A DNA stretch of 64,000 bases, from assembly GCA_946122785.1 (NCBI GenBank), contig CAMGYJ010000008.1:1279912-1343911 (forward strand). Direction: 5' to 3'. A program made the position numbers and the translations under genes. Shown one piece after another: positions 1-11,903 of this stretch (the first letter of the stretch is position 1; the number at the start of each line of letters is the position of its first letter). This stretch comes from Linum tenue (taxonomy: Eukaryota; Streptophyta; Magnoliopsida; Malpighiales; Linaceae). The notes beneath the pieces are model-generated. The model did not search any database. It was given only the letters and a program-made list of their open reading frames with translations, and was not told where the DNA came from.

Positions 1-1388
1 GACTTACACAAACGAGTGCATTTCATTTGAAATGTGTTCCTATATCTTTATCTAGTTTTTGAGATCCTCAGATTTTTTAAACTCTTTGGATACAAAGAAT
101 ACAATGGATATTCCCACCGAAAGGAAACACAAATTCTACTTATTCAAATAACAATTAAGGTGAAATTTAAACAGGCTCAAGAACACCAATTATTTTTTTT
201 ATAAGTTTGTTATCACAAGTTTCTCATATGCAATTTTTACTAATAGTGTATACAATACTCAAATTTTAGATGTGAATACTTCACCTACTTGATTCTAATC
301 CCTTCAAGACTATGTAATAGTCATAATCAAGTGATCAAGTCTAAATTTGAACATTCTACCATTTGGTCAAATTACTCACCAAAACTTCAATAGTTAACAA
401 AAATTATACACACTCCGAAAGCTAGTGATTTCTTTTCACAAATGAGCAAGTCAAGATATACAATTAACAATATAATGTCAAGGCGGGAGGTTCGCTTCGA
501 TTTGAGGGTTAAATCAAAATTGAATTTTATGGGTTTGGTTAATTCCAAACCAGCATATATATGTTGCAGAACTAGGATTATTTTGTAGGGTTAAGAAAAT
601 AGATCAGATCGTTTGAAAAACTGTGAACCAAATCGGACCACACAGTTTAGTTTGAATCATATAGACCGTTAAAAATGGTTTAGTATGGTCCATGATCTAT
701 ATTATATGATGTTTTGATTCTTTGGTCTGGTCCAGACTGCGGTTTACCGAACCAAATCGTGGACCCAGTTGACTTCACAATACGTGTTAGCAACCCACCC
801 GAACAATCTCTCAACTCCCCCAACGAGGCCCAAGTCTTAACCCTAATTTTGAGAATCTCTTCCCCTCATTCATTCACAACCACATTTTATGAAAGAGTGG
901 AGACTATCGTATCTCTATATGACATTATGTTAATGTTTATAACGTTATAGTACAAGTTGGGATGCTTTGACTTTGTATCTTTGTTATTTACTAAGATTTA
1001 GAGGGCCAAATTTATTCAAGCATGTTGAAAATTTTATTTTAACGCTAACAACAACTTTCTTTTCTTGGTTATTTGTTCAATCTTTCGTGTGGTTGACTAG
1101 AATTTTTTTCCCATTTCTCGTTCAATGTGGTCTATCTAGACCAGATCGTAGATGTGTGATATGGTCTATATCATATAGTATGTGGTCTGATCTCTAATCT
1201 ATACTCTAGTCTCTTGGTCTGAACCATAAACCAATATATGATCTGATCTAAACCAGATCGCACCTTTTCCCAGATCTATTATTTTGGATTTCAACAATTT
1301 TATGATTTACCACAGAATAAACGGGCATATGCCTTAACCGAATCGTAACAACTAATCCCAGCATAGCCTACCCTGCCCTGCCCGCCAC
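1..1388. other. AT-rich intergenic DNA, no gene recognised
   Basis: No open reading frame here resembles a known family; the two longest are short and compositionally random. Around 600-1270 there are repeated GGTC/GATC-rich words (agaccagatcg, ggtctgatc, aaccagatcg) on both strands, which suggests an old inverted-repeat MITE, but I could not fix its ends or a target duplication. Confidence 0.5.
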
Positions 1389-1801
1389 TGTCACAGCCTT
1401 ACTCTTGGTCGTGCGACCCTAGCTCTCAATTCCGTTAGAGATGCTAGGCAGCCTTCTCACAAGCTCTCAAACTTACTCAACTCACAAGAAGAAGACACAA
1501 GAAGATGAGAGAAACTCTATAGTTGTATTGCTTACAAAATGTGGAGGAAGTGCTCCTTTATAGGCCCTCCTCATACAAGGCATCTATGCCCCTCATAATG
1601 GTCCCTCCCCATTACTACACCCTATTAAATTTCTCCCATAATGCCACCCATAATGTGACTCATAAAGCGTGCTATTAAGCTCATGTTTAAGATGGGAATC
1701 CTAGAAGCATCATATGCTACTAGGTCTTCCTTAATGCCACGTGTGCTTGACTTGATCATGATCCGCCACATCACTCGCCATGTCGCTCGCCATGTGTGAC
1801 A
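1389..1801 (-). repeat. LTR of a minus-strand LTR retrotransposon
   Basis: Read on the minus strand the segment begins TGTCACACATGG at 1801 and ends GCTGTGACA at 1389, so it has the short inverted TGTCACA/TGTGACA termini of an LTR. A purine run (gaggtgagggagaa on the minus strand) directly precedes it, as a polypurine tract would before a 3' LTR. The bases from 1802 to about 2038 would then be 3' internal sequence of the same element. No coding region or partner LTR is in view, and the element class cannot be assigned. Confidence 0.5.
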
Positions 1802-2046
1802 TTCTCCCTCACCTATTCATGCGACGCCCTCGTCGCGTCCTTGCTACGGAATGCCTCCACCGACCTCGACTAGCCCCTCTCGACTCTTGAGCCTCGTTGG
1901 TGACACCACCCAGAGACCCAACCCACTATCCCACCATGTAAAGTAAACCTCATGACCATTTTTACTTACACAGTTACACTGACACCTGAAAGAAACAAAT
2001 AGTCAAGGAATTTGCACATTCTCCCAGTCTCGTGTGTCCTAGGCAT

Positions 2047-2857
2047 CAGGGTCGGCCTTGAGATTTTGGAGGTCCTGTTCGGTAAAAAAAATATGGCCCA
2101 ATCGATAAATAAAAATTATTCCATTATTTAAAAATAATATCTATATAAGATGATTTGTAATAAAGAATGACAATGATTTAAATAGTAAGATGTAATTAAA
2201 AAATGGTTATAATTTTAAAACAATCAAATAGTATAAACAAATAATAGAATAAACTTAATTAGATAGGATAAACTGATAATTTTTTTAGTCTAAAATTAAG
2301 TATGGTACAAACTATTTATAACTGATTTAGTTATTTTTCATTTTCTACTATAGGTGGCTTGTACCTAATTATTCTAGTTAACATATAATAAATCAACGTT
2401 GATTATTTAATTAATTTAGCATTACTCGCTTGCTAGTACAAATAAATTAATTAACAAAATTGAATTAATTTTCTCCTTGGAATGTTGAAAATGAAGAAAC
2501 TTAAAGCAACAAATTTAATAATGCTAATAATGAGGCATCACCAATCTTACAACTTCTATTATATTTAGGAAACACACGAAAAAGATGAGTTTTGTTATAT
2601 GGTTTGAAAAAAGTTTAATAATTAAGAAAGCAAGTTTTCCTCCATGTGATCTGTTCGTTCTTAAAATTTGTAATATTATTGCTTTAGACCCATAATCAAA
2701 ACACAATTCATAAATTTTATATCATTTTAAATTCATAATCGAAATCCAATAATCCATAAATATATTTATTCATACATGCGATGCAGGTCCGGAGACCCCC
2801 AAAATTTTGAGGCCCTATGCTGGAGGGCGTGCCAGCACACCCTCTGGGCCGGCCCTG
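2047..2857. mobile_element. Non-autonomous hAT transposon, 811 bp
   Basis: The left end reads CAGGGTCGGCC and the right end, reverse-complemented, CAGGGCCGGCCC, which are typical hAT terminal inverted repeats. The element is bracketed by a perfect 8-bp duplication, ctaggcat, at 2039-2046 and 2858-2865, the target length made by hAT transposases. The interior is AT-rich and has no transposase, so it depends on one supplied elsewhere. Confidence 0.9.
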
Positions 2858-2865
2858 CTAGGCAT

Positions 2866-3515
2866 GGTTGTGATTTTGGCCGGTTGAATATGGTTCAATT
2901 GGTGCTCCTTATGAAATTGACATGAACACTATTGATATAATCGATTTACAAACTCTAAGAAAAATGACGTTGTTTTAGTAGATTAAATATTTAAATTAAT
3001 AAAAAATGGATTTATTATATATTTTATGAATATAAATGTTAAAAGTATATGTAATTTGTTCGATTCAGATATAAATACTTAAGTATTGACGTTAAATGTT
3101 GTATTTAAATATGAGTATTTATTATTTTATTTAAAATGTATTTTTTAAACCGACATGAACCAACACAAACCAATTTTGCCAATGATCATACTATCTCCAC
3201 TCGCTAAACCAGTACAATAATATAAATTGATTTGACATCCTTAATCCTAGGACTTGAAGAAAACAAGATCAACGCAATTCAGAAGAAGAAGATGAACGAC
3301 TTCTCCTTTTGAGCCCCTGCTTTCATTTTTTCCTCCACATTTCTCGTCGTTGGCTTATCTTGGAGGTTCGTTGTCCACCTTATTTTTTGGATCTGTTCCT
3401 CTTCCTTTCACTGATTTGTCTGTACAAAATCGAAACATGTTTATTTGTTCCATGATATAGAAAAACTAACGTTATTATGTAGTTGTAACTCCATCATTCA
3501 CATCCTATTCAATTT
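2866..3515. other. AT-rich spacer, nothing recognised
   Basis: No ORF, RNA gene or repeat border seen. The stretch from about 3240 to 3420 is less AT-rich and resembles untranslated exon sequence (pyrimidine-rich), but there is no support for a gene. Confidence 0.4.
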
Positions 3516-4535
3516 GGGTTAATGACAAATTTCGTCACTGAGATTACTAGAACCGTTCAAGTTTGATCACTAAAAATATTTAATTTCATTCATGGTCAAT
3601 AAAATTATTTAAATATTTCACGTTTGGTCACTCTCCGTCCAACTTCGTTAACTTTTGCTGACGTGGCGGTCGACTCTAAAATTTAACCGTTAAATGTGTG
3701 ACATGACAATTAAAAATAATTAATTAAATAAAATAATTTTTTGAAAATTCCCACCTAATTTCTTAGTTCTTACAGCAACGAGCGGGTCAATACTCCGTCC
3801 GGGTCGTTTCAACGTCCACATCCACTTCCCGATGTGCGATTTCTCTGCGCTCAAAACTTTGCCGAGTAGCTGGCCACTTGGGACCAAAGGATCACATGAT
3901 GTTGTGAAGAAGGGATTGTGTTTGTTTTGGGAAGTTGGGCTTGAATGATGTGTTTGAGTGGAATGAAGCAAAGGTGTTGGACGGAATGTCTATAAGGGGA
4001 AATTAGAATTTAGGGTGGAGCCGATTTCTTGGTGTTGAAGTAGTGCAGGGAAGACGATGGATATCAGTTTTGGGGGGATGTTAACGTAACTTGGCATGAA
4101 GCAGCGGAGCAATCCGCCAACTTTTTACCCATTTCGTCTGGACTACTTTGAATATTGCTTTGAAAGTTGGAAAAACAGCGACCGCAAATCGGGTACTGGG
4201 AGTCGCATGAGGAGTGGATGGAGCAATCGGGGATCTTCGGAAGAGACGGAGGAGGGTCGGCGGAGATGTTGAAGACGATGAAGGACATCCGAAAAACTGT
4301 ACGGGATGCTGAAGCTGAAATGCACCCGGAAATTGAAATTTGTTCGCGGTGTCTCCGGTGGGAACGGATGCAGTATCGTCAATGGCGGCAGAGATGGGCA
4401 ATGAGCGGTGATTATTTATTTTATTATTTTTAATTGTCATGTAAGAGTTGACCTCCATATAAGCAAAAGTTAATGGAGTTGGACGGAGAATGATCAATTG
4501 TGAAATATTAAACTAATTTTAAAAATCACTATCAA
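3516..4535. mobile_element. Pack-MULE-like element with captured GC-richer DNA
   Basis: Bases about 3585-3720 and the reverse complement of about 4415-4535 match over roughly 100 bp, sharing the words ctccgtccaact, ttaacttttgct and acatgacaattaaaaata. These are long terminal inverted repeats of Mutator-like type. The left end extends out to gggttaatgac at 3516, whereas the right end stops against the LINE at about 4540. Between the arms, 3760-4400 is clearly GC-richer than its surroundings and carries overlapping ORFs on both strands, as expected of a captured gene fragment. I do not recognise the source gene. No target duplication is visible. Confidence 0.55.
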
Positions 4536-4543
4536 TGGACTCT

Positions 4544-6333
4544 GAGGAAGCCAAGATATGGGTTCTCAAGATAACGCCGTGGGTGGTAAAGGACAAGGTC
4601 CTGCACTTGAGATCATGGACTGCTACCATCTAAAAAAAACACTTTGATGACCTTGCCATGGTTCCTCTACGTGTCCAGCTGTGGGACGTGAAGAAGAACT
4701 GTTGCACTCAGCAATTCGGGAGGAAGATGGCTACCAATGAACTTGGCCAGGTCCTGGAGGCTTGTGTCTTTTCTAGCCACGAAACTGGTGAACGTTTTGT
4801 GAAAGTGAGAACAGTGATTGACCTCACTAAACCATTACGATCACAAATCATGGCTGCCAATGATGTTACAGGGTGCTTCTGGGTCTCACCGAAGTACGAA
4901 TACTTACCATCGTTCTGCTTCCATTGCGGGCGTGTGGGGCACTTTATCAATGAGTGTACTTTTGATCCCCCAGTTGGTAAGGAAAAATTTGGACCGCATA
5001 TGTCCACCAAGAAATTGTGCATTCGGCTATATGATGCGGAAGACGATGCTCAACAGTTTCGAGGAAAATCGAAATCCGTGTGGATTAACACAGCTCTGGG
5101 AGACCACAGGGATGGTAGCATGGATAATCGGGTTCGGTCCTTGGCTCCCGAAATGGGTAGCCAGGAGCAGCAAGGTGCTATGCGAGATAGGGCGAGTCCG
5201 AATTCAAGATACCGGAAAAACTTTAATACCAAGCAGAGGAGGCGAAGCCCAAAAGGCTTCCCAGTGAAGAAATCTCCGCGAACGAAGCCCGGATGGAGCG
5301 TGCGCCAGCGTTCTCCTTTGTAGGGGCGATTTGCTACTACCTAGGGTGGTTATAACATGGAAATCGGACCAAAGAAAGAATGGGGAGGAAAGAAAGTGAA
5401 ACCCAACAGATATATGGCGTATTCCAGGAGTGATACCGTGGATGCAAGCCCGGATGACAAGAAGGGAAGGCTGGCCGAGGTCCAAATGAACCTTGATGCG
5501 TCGAGACAAGTCCAAGTGATTCGACGAAAGCTAATCCTGGACGATTCTGAGGATGAAATGCACCATCTGTCAGCGAAGGAGAGGTTAGATCACCAGGATA
5601 AATCTGCGGCTAAGAGCAACAGGCGGCGCCTTGTGAAAATGGCACAAAAAGACGGGGTTGCTGGAAAAGACGCCAGCTCCAATATGGGGATAAAGGCCCC
5701 GTCTTCTTCGACTGCTATTTCTCACCATGAACATAACATGTTGACTGCTGCCGGGAGTAGGGGAGGTTCGGGGAGACAAGGAAACCGACCTCACCTGCGG
5801 GACCCAGTTCACGCGGAGGACGAGCAGGGTGTTGATGATACGCACGCTGCGGTCTATCCTCCTCCCATGAGTGCTGATGAAAACCTTCAGAGCCCCTATG
5901 TTGAAAATGTGGAGGACCTGGTTGATCCCTATTCGGAGGAGGATGCTTCCCGCTTTGAGTTTAAAACTCGAACACCAAGGAAGACAGTCGTGTAGGTTCC
6001 TCGAGAGAGAAGGGTAAAATTCACCAGGTTGTGGCTTCTTTTGAATCTGGATTGAATATCAAGGCATGAGATGTTGGCCATGGGAATAAAACCCTGGCTC
6101 CCGAGATTGTTCAACAAATAAAAGATTGGGAGGAGGAAGAAGGCAGGGATGCTGGCCACCTCGATGAATATGGATCTAACCTTCTTGATCCGGATTTTGG
6201 AAGGCATAAGCGCCCCTTCAGCGAGGTGGAGGGGGAGATGGGTGATGATCCCAATCCCAAGAAACAATTTGTGGAGGATGATTCTGATAAGGTAGAGGTA
6301 GCCAGCCAAAAATGGCCCCAATTGGATAAATGA
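4544..6333 (+). pseudogene. LINE ORF1 (Gag-like, CCHC zinc knuckle), broken
   Basis: ORF1 proteins of plant L1 elements bind element RNA and package it with the ORF2 enzyme. The segment starting near 4544 (PWVVKDKVLHLRSW) resembles the DUF4283 domain. The knuckle CFHCGRVGHFINEC lies at about residues 89-102 of the ORF opening at 4658, and a basic, then acidic, low-complexity tail follows. Reading is interrupted by a stop near 4632, by one at 5321-5323, by a frame change near 5995 and by a further stop near 6067. The last codons, ending KWPQLDK, close with TGA at 6331-6333, overlapping the ORF2 start ATG at 6330. Confidence 0.75.
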
Positions 6334-8580
6334 AGATTCTTGCATGGAATGTGAGAGGAATTGGGTCATCCCTCACATTTCAAACTGCTGTCGGTTTAGT
6401 TTATTCTAATAAACCGGACCTTGTTTTCATTTCAGAAACAAGATCGCGCCGGCGAGTCGTTTTTTGTCGTATGCGGGGTTTAGGTTTTGATAATTTTCAT
6501 TGTTGTTTTGTTGATGTCATCGATGCATTTGGTGGACTTGTTTTAGATTGGGCCCCCGAAATTAATGCTTTGGTTTTTTTCCATTCCAACTTCTGCATTT
6601 GTACTCAAATTAATGAAGTGGAATTTTCTTATGTTGTGGTTTCCGTCTACATTAGCTGTGTTGAAGCAATAAGAGCTAAGCAATTGGCTCAATCGCGTGA
6701 AATTTGCGAGGGTATCACTTTATCTTTCGTGGTAATAAGAGATTTTAACGTAACTCTTCATGAGAGCGAAAAAGATGGTGGTAACCCTTGGAATGCTTCC
6801 CATGCAACCCATCTCCGAAATTTTGTTCATGATCTGGGCCTCCACGATCCTGGTTACTAGGGTGACCAGTTTACATGGACGAATAAACGCATGGGGACGG
6901 CTTGTATCAGGGAACGTCGAGATAGGCCTCTTTGCTCTCAAAACTAGATTGAACTCTTCCCCGATACCCTTGTCAAACATTTCACGGATCAAGGATCTGA
7001 TCATCGTGCTTTGCTTCTATCAGACAAGCCTTATATCCGTAATAGTCGGCCGCTATTTTGTTTCGATGCTCGTTGGGCTCACAATCCTGAAGTGAAGGCT
7101 ATGGTCACCTATGTTTGGCAGGAGGAGATCCCAGGAACGCCTATGTATCAGTTGTGGGAGAAACTTAAGAAACTCCGTCATTTGCTTTACGACTGTAGCA
7201 GGGCGGGTACTACTAATTCTCTCCGTAATATAAAGGCTATCCAGGCAGAAATTGACTGGATCAAATTGGTTTCCCCGATTGACTGGGATACAGCGAAGAC
7301 CCTAGAAACAGAGCTAAATAGGCAATGGGAAGCGCAAAAAGTCTACAAGTAACAGAAATCAAGGGTCCGTTGGTTAAAAAAAGGTGATAAGAACTCTGCG
7401 TATTTTCATACGGTAACAAGGGCTCGTCGTAAACATTATTATGGGCTGGCCTCCATAATGATGCTGGGGATTGGATAACGGAAGAGGGAGATTAGGCAGA
7501 TATTGCCACTGATTTTTATCAATCTCTCTTTTCCTCGGAAAACCAGGCGCCTAATATGGTGGAACGGGTGGCCACGCTACCAATAGATCGTCGAGTTACT
7601 GATGCCATGAATGCTAGTCTCACGTCGGTGGTCCTCCCTGGAGAGGTAAGGAAGACGGTCTTCTTCATGGGTTCAAAACAGGCACCGGGTTCTTATGGCT
7701 TCACAAGAAAGTTCTTCAAATCTTTCTGGGATATTGTCGGGGATTCTATCTTCGCAGCTGTATGTTCATTCTTCTCAATGAGTAGAATGCTCTATAGTTT
7801 CAATCATATCTGGCTGACACTTATCCCGAAAGTTGACAATGTTGAGAACATGAGGCAACTTCGACCTATTAGCCTGTGCCAGTTTATATATAAGATCATA
7901 ACCAAAATTATGTCCGAAAGACTGGCTTGCTTGTTACCACAGATCGTTTCAGAAGGCCAAAATACTTTCATTCTTGAAAGACAGATTATGGAGAATGTCC
8001 TTCTAAGTCACGGATTAATGCATACTTGAAAATCAAAATGCGGGGAAAGAAATGGTACATGGATCTAAAGGTTGCATGAAAAAGGCCTATGATAGAGTCG
8101 AATGGCCTTTTCTCTTAGCGGTTTTGGACAAGATGAGTTTTAATTCAGCCTGGCAGGAGTGGGTACATGAGTGTCTCAGATTGGCTTCGTTTACGGTCCT
8201 GATGAATGGCACTCCAAAGGGTTTTTTCACCACCTCGAGAGGACTCCGCCAAGACGATCTTTTGTCTCCCCCTCTTGTTTGTGCTTTGCACTGAGGGATT
8301 TGCAGCCCTCCTTCGGAAAGCTATTTCGGAAAAGAAGTTGGAAGGAGTCAAGGTTACTCTCAGGTCTCCTCGTACCTCGCATTTGTTCATTGATGATTCA
8401 TACTTATTCCTTCGGGAATCGAAACAGGAATGCGAAAACTTGATCACGATGCTAAATGAATACGAGGAGCTTAGTGGCTAGAGGGTCAATTTGGCTAAGT
8501 CAGCGGTATGCTTTAATAAAAATATCGTTGTTCTGGATCAAGAATTCCTCTCACAAATCCTGTGTGCGGGTGCAGTGGGG
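6330..8580 (+). pseudogene. LINE ORF2: AP endonuclease and partial reverse transcriptase
   Basis: ORF2 nicks target DNA and copies element RNA onto it (target-primed reverse transcription). The start MKILAWNVRGIG is the characteristic endonuclease beginning, followed by ISET carrying the catalytic Glu. The later motif reads RDFN where the family normally has GDFN, a change likely to harm activity. The reverse transcriptase is seen as LRPISLCQFIYKIITK (near 7858), KKAYDRVEW (near 8080), GLRQD (near 8240) and LFIDDSYLF (near 8385), where the family usually has FADD or YADD. At least four frame changes or stops break the frame between 6859 and 8480. The protein ends at the element border. Confidence 0.85.
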
Positions 8581-9933
8581 TGATAGACCGTTAATTGCAC
8601 ATGTTTTTACCCCTATTCTTACACCGTTTGAGATGTGGATTCTCGTGTTTTAGGCCGATTTCACGCTAGGTTGTGCTTGTTTGTGATATTTCAGGTTTTA
8701 GTACATGAATGGAGGCTTGGGAGCGAGTTTGGGGGCGATTGGACGAAGATCGAACGCGTGGCGAGGCGCTGAGGAAGCCACACGGGCATTCCTAGAACCC
8801 ACACGGGCGTGCAAGTCACTCTTGTGGCAGTGTGGTTTGTGCCGAGAGCTCACACGGGCATTGTGGAAATTCCACACGGCCGTGTGACCCTGGGTGTGTG
8901 GGAAGCCTGAAGTTCGATTAATTGAGACGTAGCGTTTTGGAAGCCACACGGGCAACAGGGTAAGCCACATGGTCGTGTGGCCTGCCCGTGTGAGTCGGGA
9001 AATCTTGGTTTTTACCCAATTCTGAGCCACAAGTGAGGGAATCGACTTTTTGGAGCAAAAACAGAGCCCTAGAGAGAGAAAGTGCAAAGAACTCATCCTA
9101 AGAGTGGTTTTGGAGCTTGGTTTCATAAAATCAAGCTTGGAGATCATCATAGGAGTGATAATCATCATCCCAGAGCAGATTCTTCCCATTGTTATGAGTA
9201 TGACTGCTTTGTATCCTGTTTTCCCCTCTCTCTCTATGGAGTAGAACTTTCTCTCACTTGGGTATGAAGAACCCTAGTTCCATGTGTTAGGGATTTTGAT
9301 TGTATTGACTTGGGATGGTTAAACTGCTTGATTATATAATCGAATGATGCATGATTCATTGAATTGATTGAAGTCTGATCAGCTTTTCTTGATTTCTGCT
9401 GCAACCTCAGATAGATAGAATCTGATTAGGTTGTTAGAGCTACATCATTCGGTAGTAGTGGATTGGTTATACGAGAGTTAGTCAATCTACTGCTTTGTAC
9501 TGGAATCCAATTCCAGTAGTGGAGTTCTGTGTTCATAGCTTCAGCTTTCTATTCCGGCGAAGACTAGTCGTCTGCCGGCTAGCTTGACTGAGAGGGCTTG
9601 GTCAGCTTAAGAGATTCCAAGCTACTGTCGGATCTTCCGCAGTTTAATCAACAGTAAATCAACCCAGGGTAATTACAATTGAACCTAACTAAGGAGCTAG
9701 GGGGACTCATTCCCGAGTGACTCTTCCTTGACTTCAGAAAACCGAACCATTTCCTGCTTTTTACTACTTTTACTTTAAACAACAATCAGTCGACTTAGTT
9801 GGCTAGATAATAGATAATCACGGAGTAGGCAGTAGATCTAGACCCCGAGTTGATAATAGAACTTGCCATTTTACCGCTTTCTCGGACTGCGATTACACTT
9901 GGTCGCAGTTTGGTATTGTGTTTTAGCGTGTCA
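8581..9933 (+). repeat. Left Athila-like LTR (A), 1353 bp, with CACACGG palindromes
   Basis: It starts TGATAGACCG and ends GCGTGTCA, seven bases before the primer site. The first 110 bp and the last 700 bp align with LTR B at 24790-26114; the section between carries its own motif array. CACACGGG or a near match occurs at 8779, 8800, 8851, 8945 and 8966, and the full palindrome CACACGGCCGTGTG is at 8873-8886. Spacings are 21 bp (8779-8800 and 8945-8966) and 22 bp (8851-8873). Short ORFs here are not credible genes. Confidence 0.85.
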
Positions 9934-9939
9934 AGTTTT

Positions 9940-9957
9940 TGGCGCCGTTGCCGGGGA
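9940..9957 (+). other. Primer binding site complementary to tRNA-Asp
   Basis: TGGCGCCGTTGCCGGGGA matches the reverse complement of the plant tRNA-Asp 3' end, the primer usual in Athila and Tat elements. It lies a few bases after the LTR end, which fixes the LTR border and the transcription direction. Confidence 0.9.
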
Positions 9958-10079
9958 ACCCTCTAGGTTATTGGGGAAACGTGAAAATTTGTTACTCTAC
10001 CTTTTTCTTTACTGCATTGTTCTCTCTTCCACCTGTGTGCCTTCACGGGTTGCTTTTGCTGTTTGTGTGGAGGTAGTGC

Positions 10080-11724
10080 ATGACCTGTAGCCAGTCAGGA
10101 GAACTACTACCATTAGACCAGGAGCTTGAACGGACCTGCAGGAACTTCAAGCGGGCTCTAAAGGCGCGACTGGCTGAGGAGGAGGCGCTAGCACAGCTAC
10201 AGATCACTGACGAAGAGGAGATGGCTGACCCACAGGACCATGATGTGGTCATTCTTGAGGAGCAGACCATGGGATCCTACTGGACCGCCAGAGCCGCGGA
10301 CATGAGGTCACCTATTCAACACCCTCATGTGCCAGCGAAAAACTTTGAGGTGAGCACCTCGGTCATCACGATGTTGCGCGGTTCAGTGGTGTTCCGTGGC
10401 AAGGAGGGGGAGTGCCCCCGATCACATTTGAGGCGATTCCATGAGCTGATCGATGGAATCAAGATAAATGGGGTCCCAGCCGATGCCATCCAGCTGAGAT
10501 ACTTCCCGTTTACTCTAGAGGGCCAGGCCAAGGAGTGGCTAGACACTCGACCTCCAAGCTCGATTACTACGTTCGCCAACCTGGCGGACAAGTTCCTCAC
10601 TCGCTACCATCCCCCGTCCAAGACGGCGGACCTGCAGAAGCAAATCACCCACTTCACTCAAGACAAAGATGAGACCATCCGGGATGCTTGGGAGAGATAC
10701 ACCAGTCTCTTCCTCAAGTGCCCCAATCATGGTTTCACCGACGCCTTCAAGGTGGGCACCTTCTACCATGCTCTCTTCCCGGAGGATAAGTAGCTGATTG
10801 ACTCGGTCTGTGGCGGGAATATGCTTACCAAGACCCCACCACAGCTGAATCAACTTTTTGAAGAGATGGCAGAGCAGGGCTATGATTGGGGAACTTCCAG
10901 GAGATCGAGAAGAGCACCAGGGCGGGGTGTGCATTCTGTAGCCACCCAGTCATCTGATTTGGTGCAGGTGGTATCGAAGCTGGTTTCAGCCATAGATCAC
11001 TCTGGATTGATTACAGGTACAGGACAGCCGCAGGCGATGCACTGCCAGTGGTGTGAGAGCTCCCATCACACCGTGGAGGACTGTCAGACGATGAGGGAGT
11101 CTTCTACTCCTCAGGAGCAGGTGGACTTCATCAGTAATGCCAGGCGCTTCGACCCCTACAGCAACACTTACAACGAGGGGTGGCGCCAGCATCCAACTTC
11201 TCCTGGGGTGGGGAAAATCCCAGACCACCAGCCCCCCAGGGACCACCTGGCTTCCAGAGGCCTCCTTACCAGCCCAGACAGGGGCAATTTCAGCAGCCGC
11301 AACAGCCTCTCTACCCACCCAGACAGGGGCCAATTCCACCTCAGTCACAGGTGCGACCATTTCATCAGACAGGGGCAGCACCTGCAGCCCCAGTACAGAG
11401 TGACCCGATGGCGGAATTGAGAGATTTGGTGGGTTCTCTGGCCACCTCCAGTGCAAACAAGTTCAATAACATCGAGCAGTTCATGGAGAAAGCTTCAGGT
11501 AAATTCTTGGAGCTAGAAGCTGGTCAGAGAAACACACAGGCTGTGCTGCGGGATATACAGACTCAGCTTGGGAGTGTTGCCCAGGGTGTAGCTTAGAGGA
11601 CTCTTGGTACTCTACCTGGTCAGACCATCCCTAATCTGCAGGACCCAAATGAGCACTACAAGGCCATCACTACCAGGAGTGGCAAGATGACTGCTGATCC
11701 ACCCGTGCGGGCACAGGAGAGAGA
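10080..11724 (+). pseudogene. Athila-type gag (capsid/nucleocapsid), broken
   Basis: Gag forms the virus-like particle in which the element RNA is copied. The Retrotrans_gag-type core runs FPFTLEGQAKEWLDTRPPSSITTFANLADKFLTRYHPPSKTADLQ (near 10505-10640). A CX2CX4H-type knuckle, CQWCESSHHTVEDC, follows near 11043. The proline/glutamine-rich stretch and the C-terminal MEKASGKFLELEAGQRNTQ...KAITTRSGK are characteristic of Athila Gag. A TAG stands at 10791-10793, the frame changes near 11190, and another TAG stands at 11594-11596. Gag is cut off just before the protease by the nested element at 11726. Confidence 0.85.
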
Positions 11725-11725
11725 G

Positions 11726-11849
11726 TGTAACACCCCGTTTCGACTAATATCGTATTACTGCCACTAGAAAATTTCACGATTTAAAATCGATCATTTTGGC
11801 CGTATTTCGACGAAAATCGGATTATCGATCGATCGGATAAGTATACGTA

Positions 11850-11903
<54 letters not shown>

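Larger units (their letters stand above)
4540..8580 (+). mobile_element. L1-type LINE retrotransposon, 3' part missing
   Basis: This is a two-ORF plant L1 element. ORF1 is a nucleic-acid-binding protein with a CCHC knuckle; ORF2 has an apurinic endonuclease followed by reverse transcriptase. Both are broken by stops and frameshifts. The element is cut at 8580, within the reverse transcriptase, where the Athila-like LTR begins. Its missing 3' half (end of RT, zinc-binding domain, RNase H, poly-A) does not resume after that element's other LTR at 26114, so this is not a simple insertion of one element into another. No target duplication is visible at the 5' side. Confidence 0.85.

Noticed and set aside
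8581..9244. Short ORFs at 8698-9267 in both strands.
   Set aside because: They lie within LTR A over the CACACGG repeats and have no similarity to proteins.
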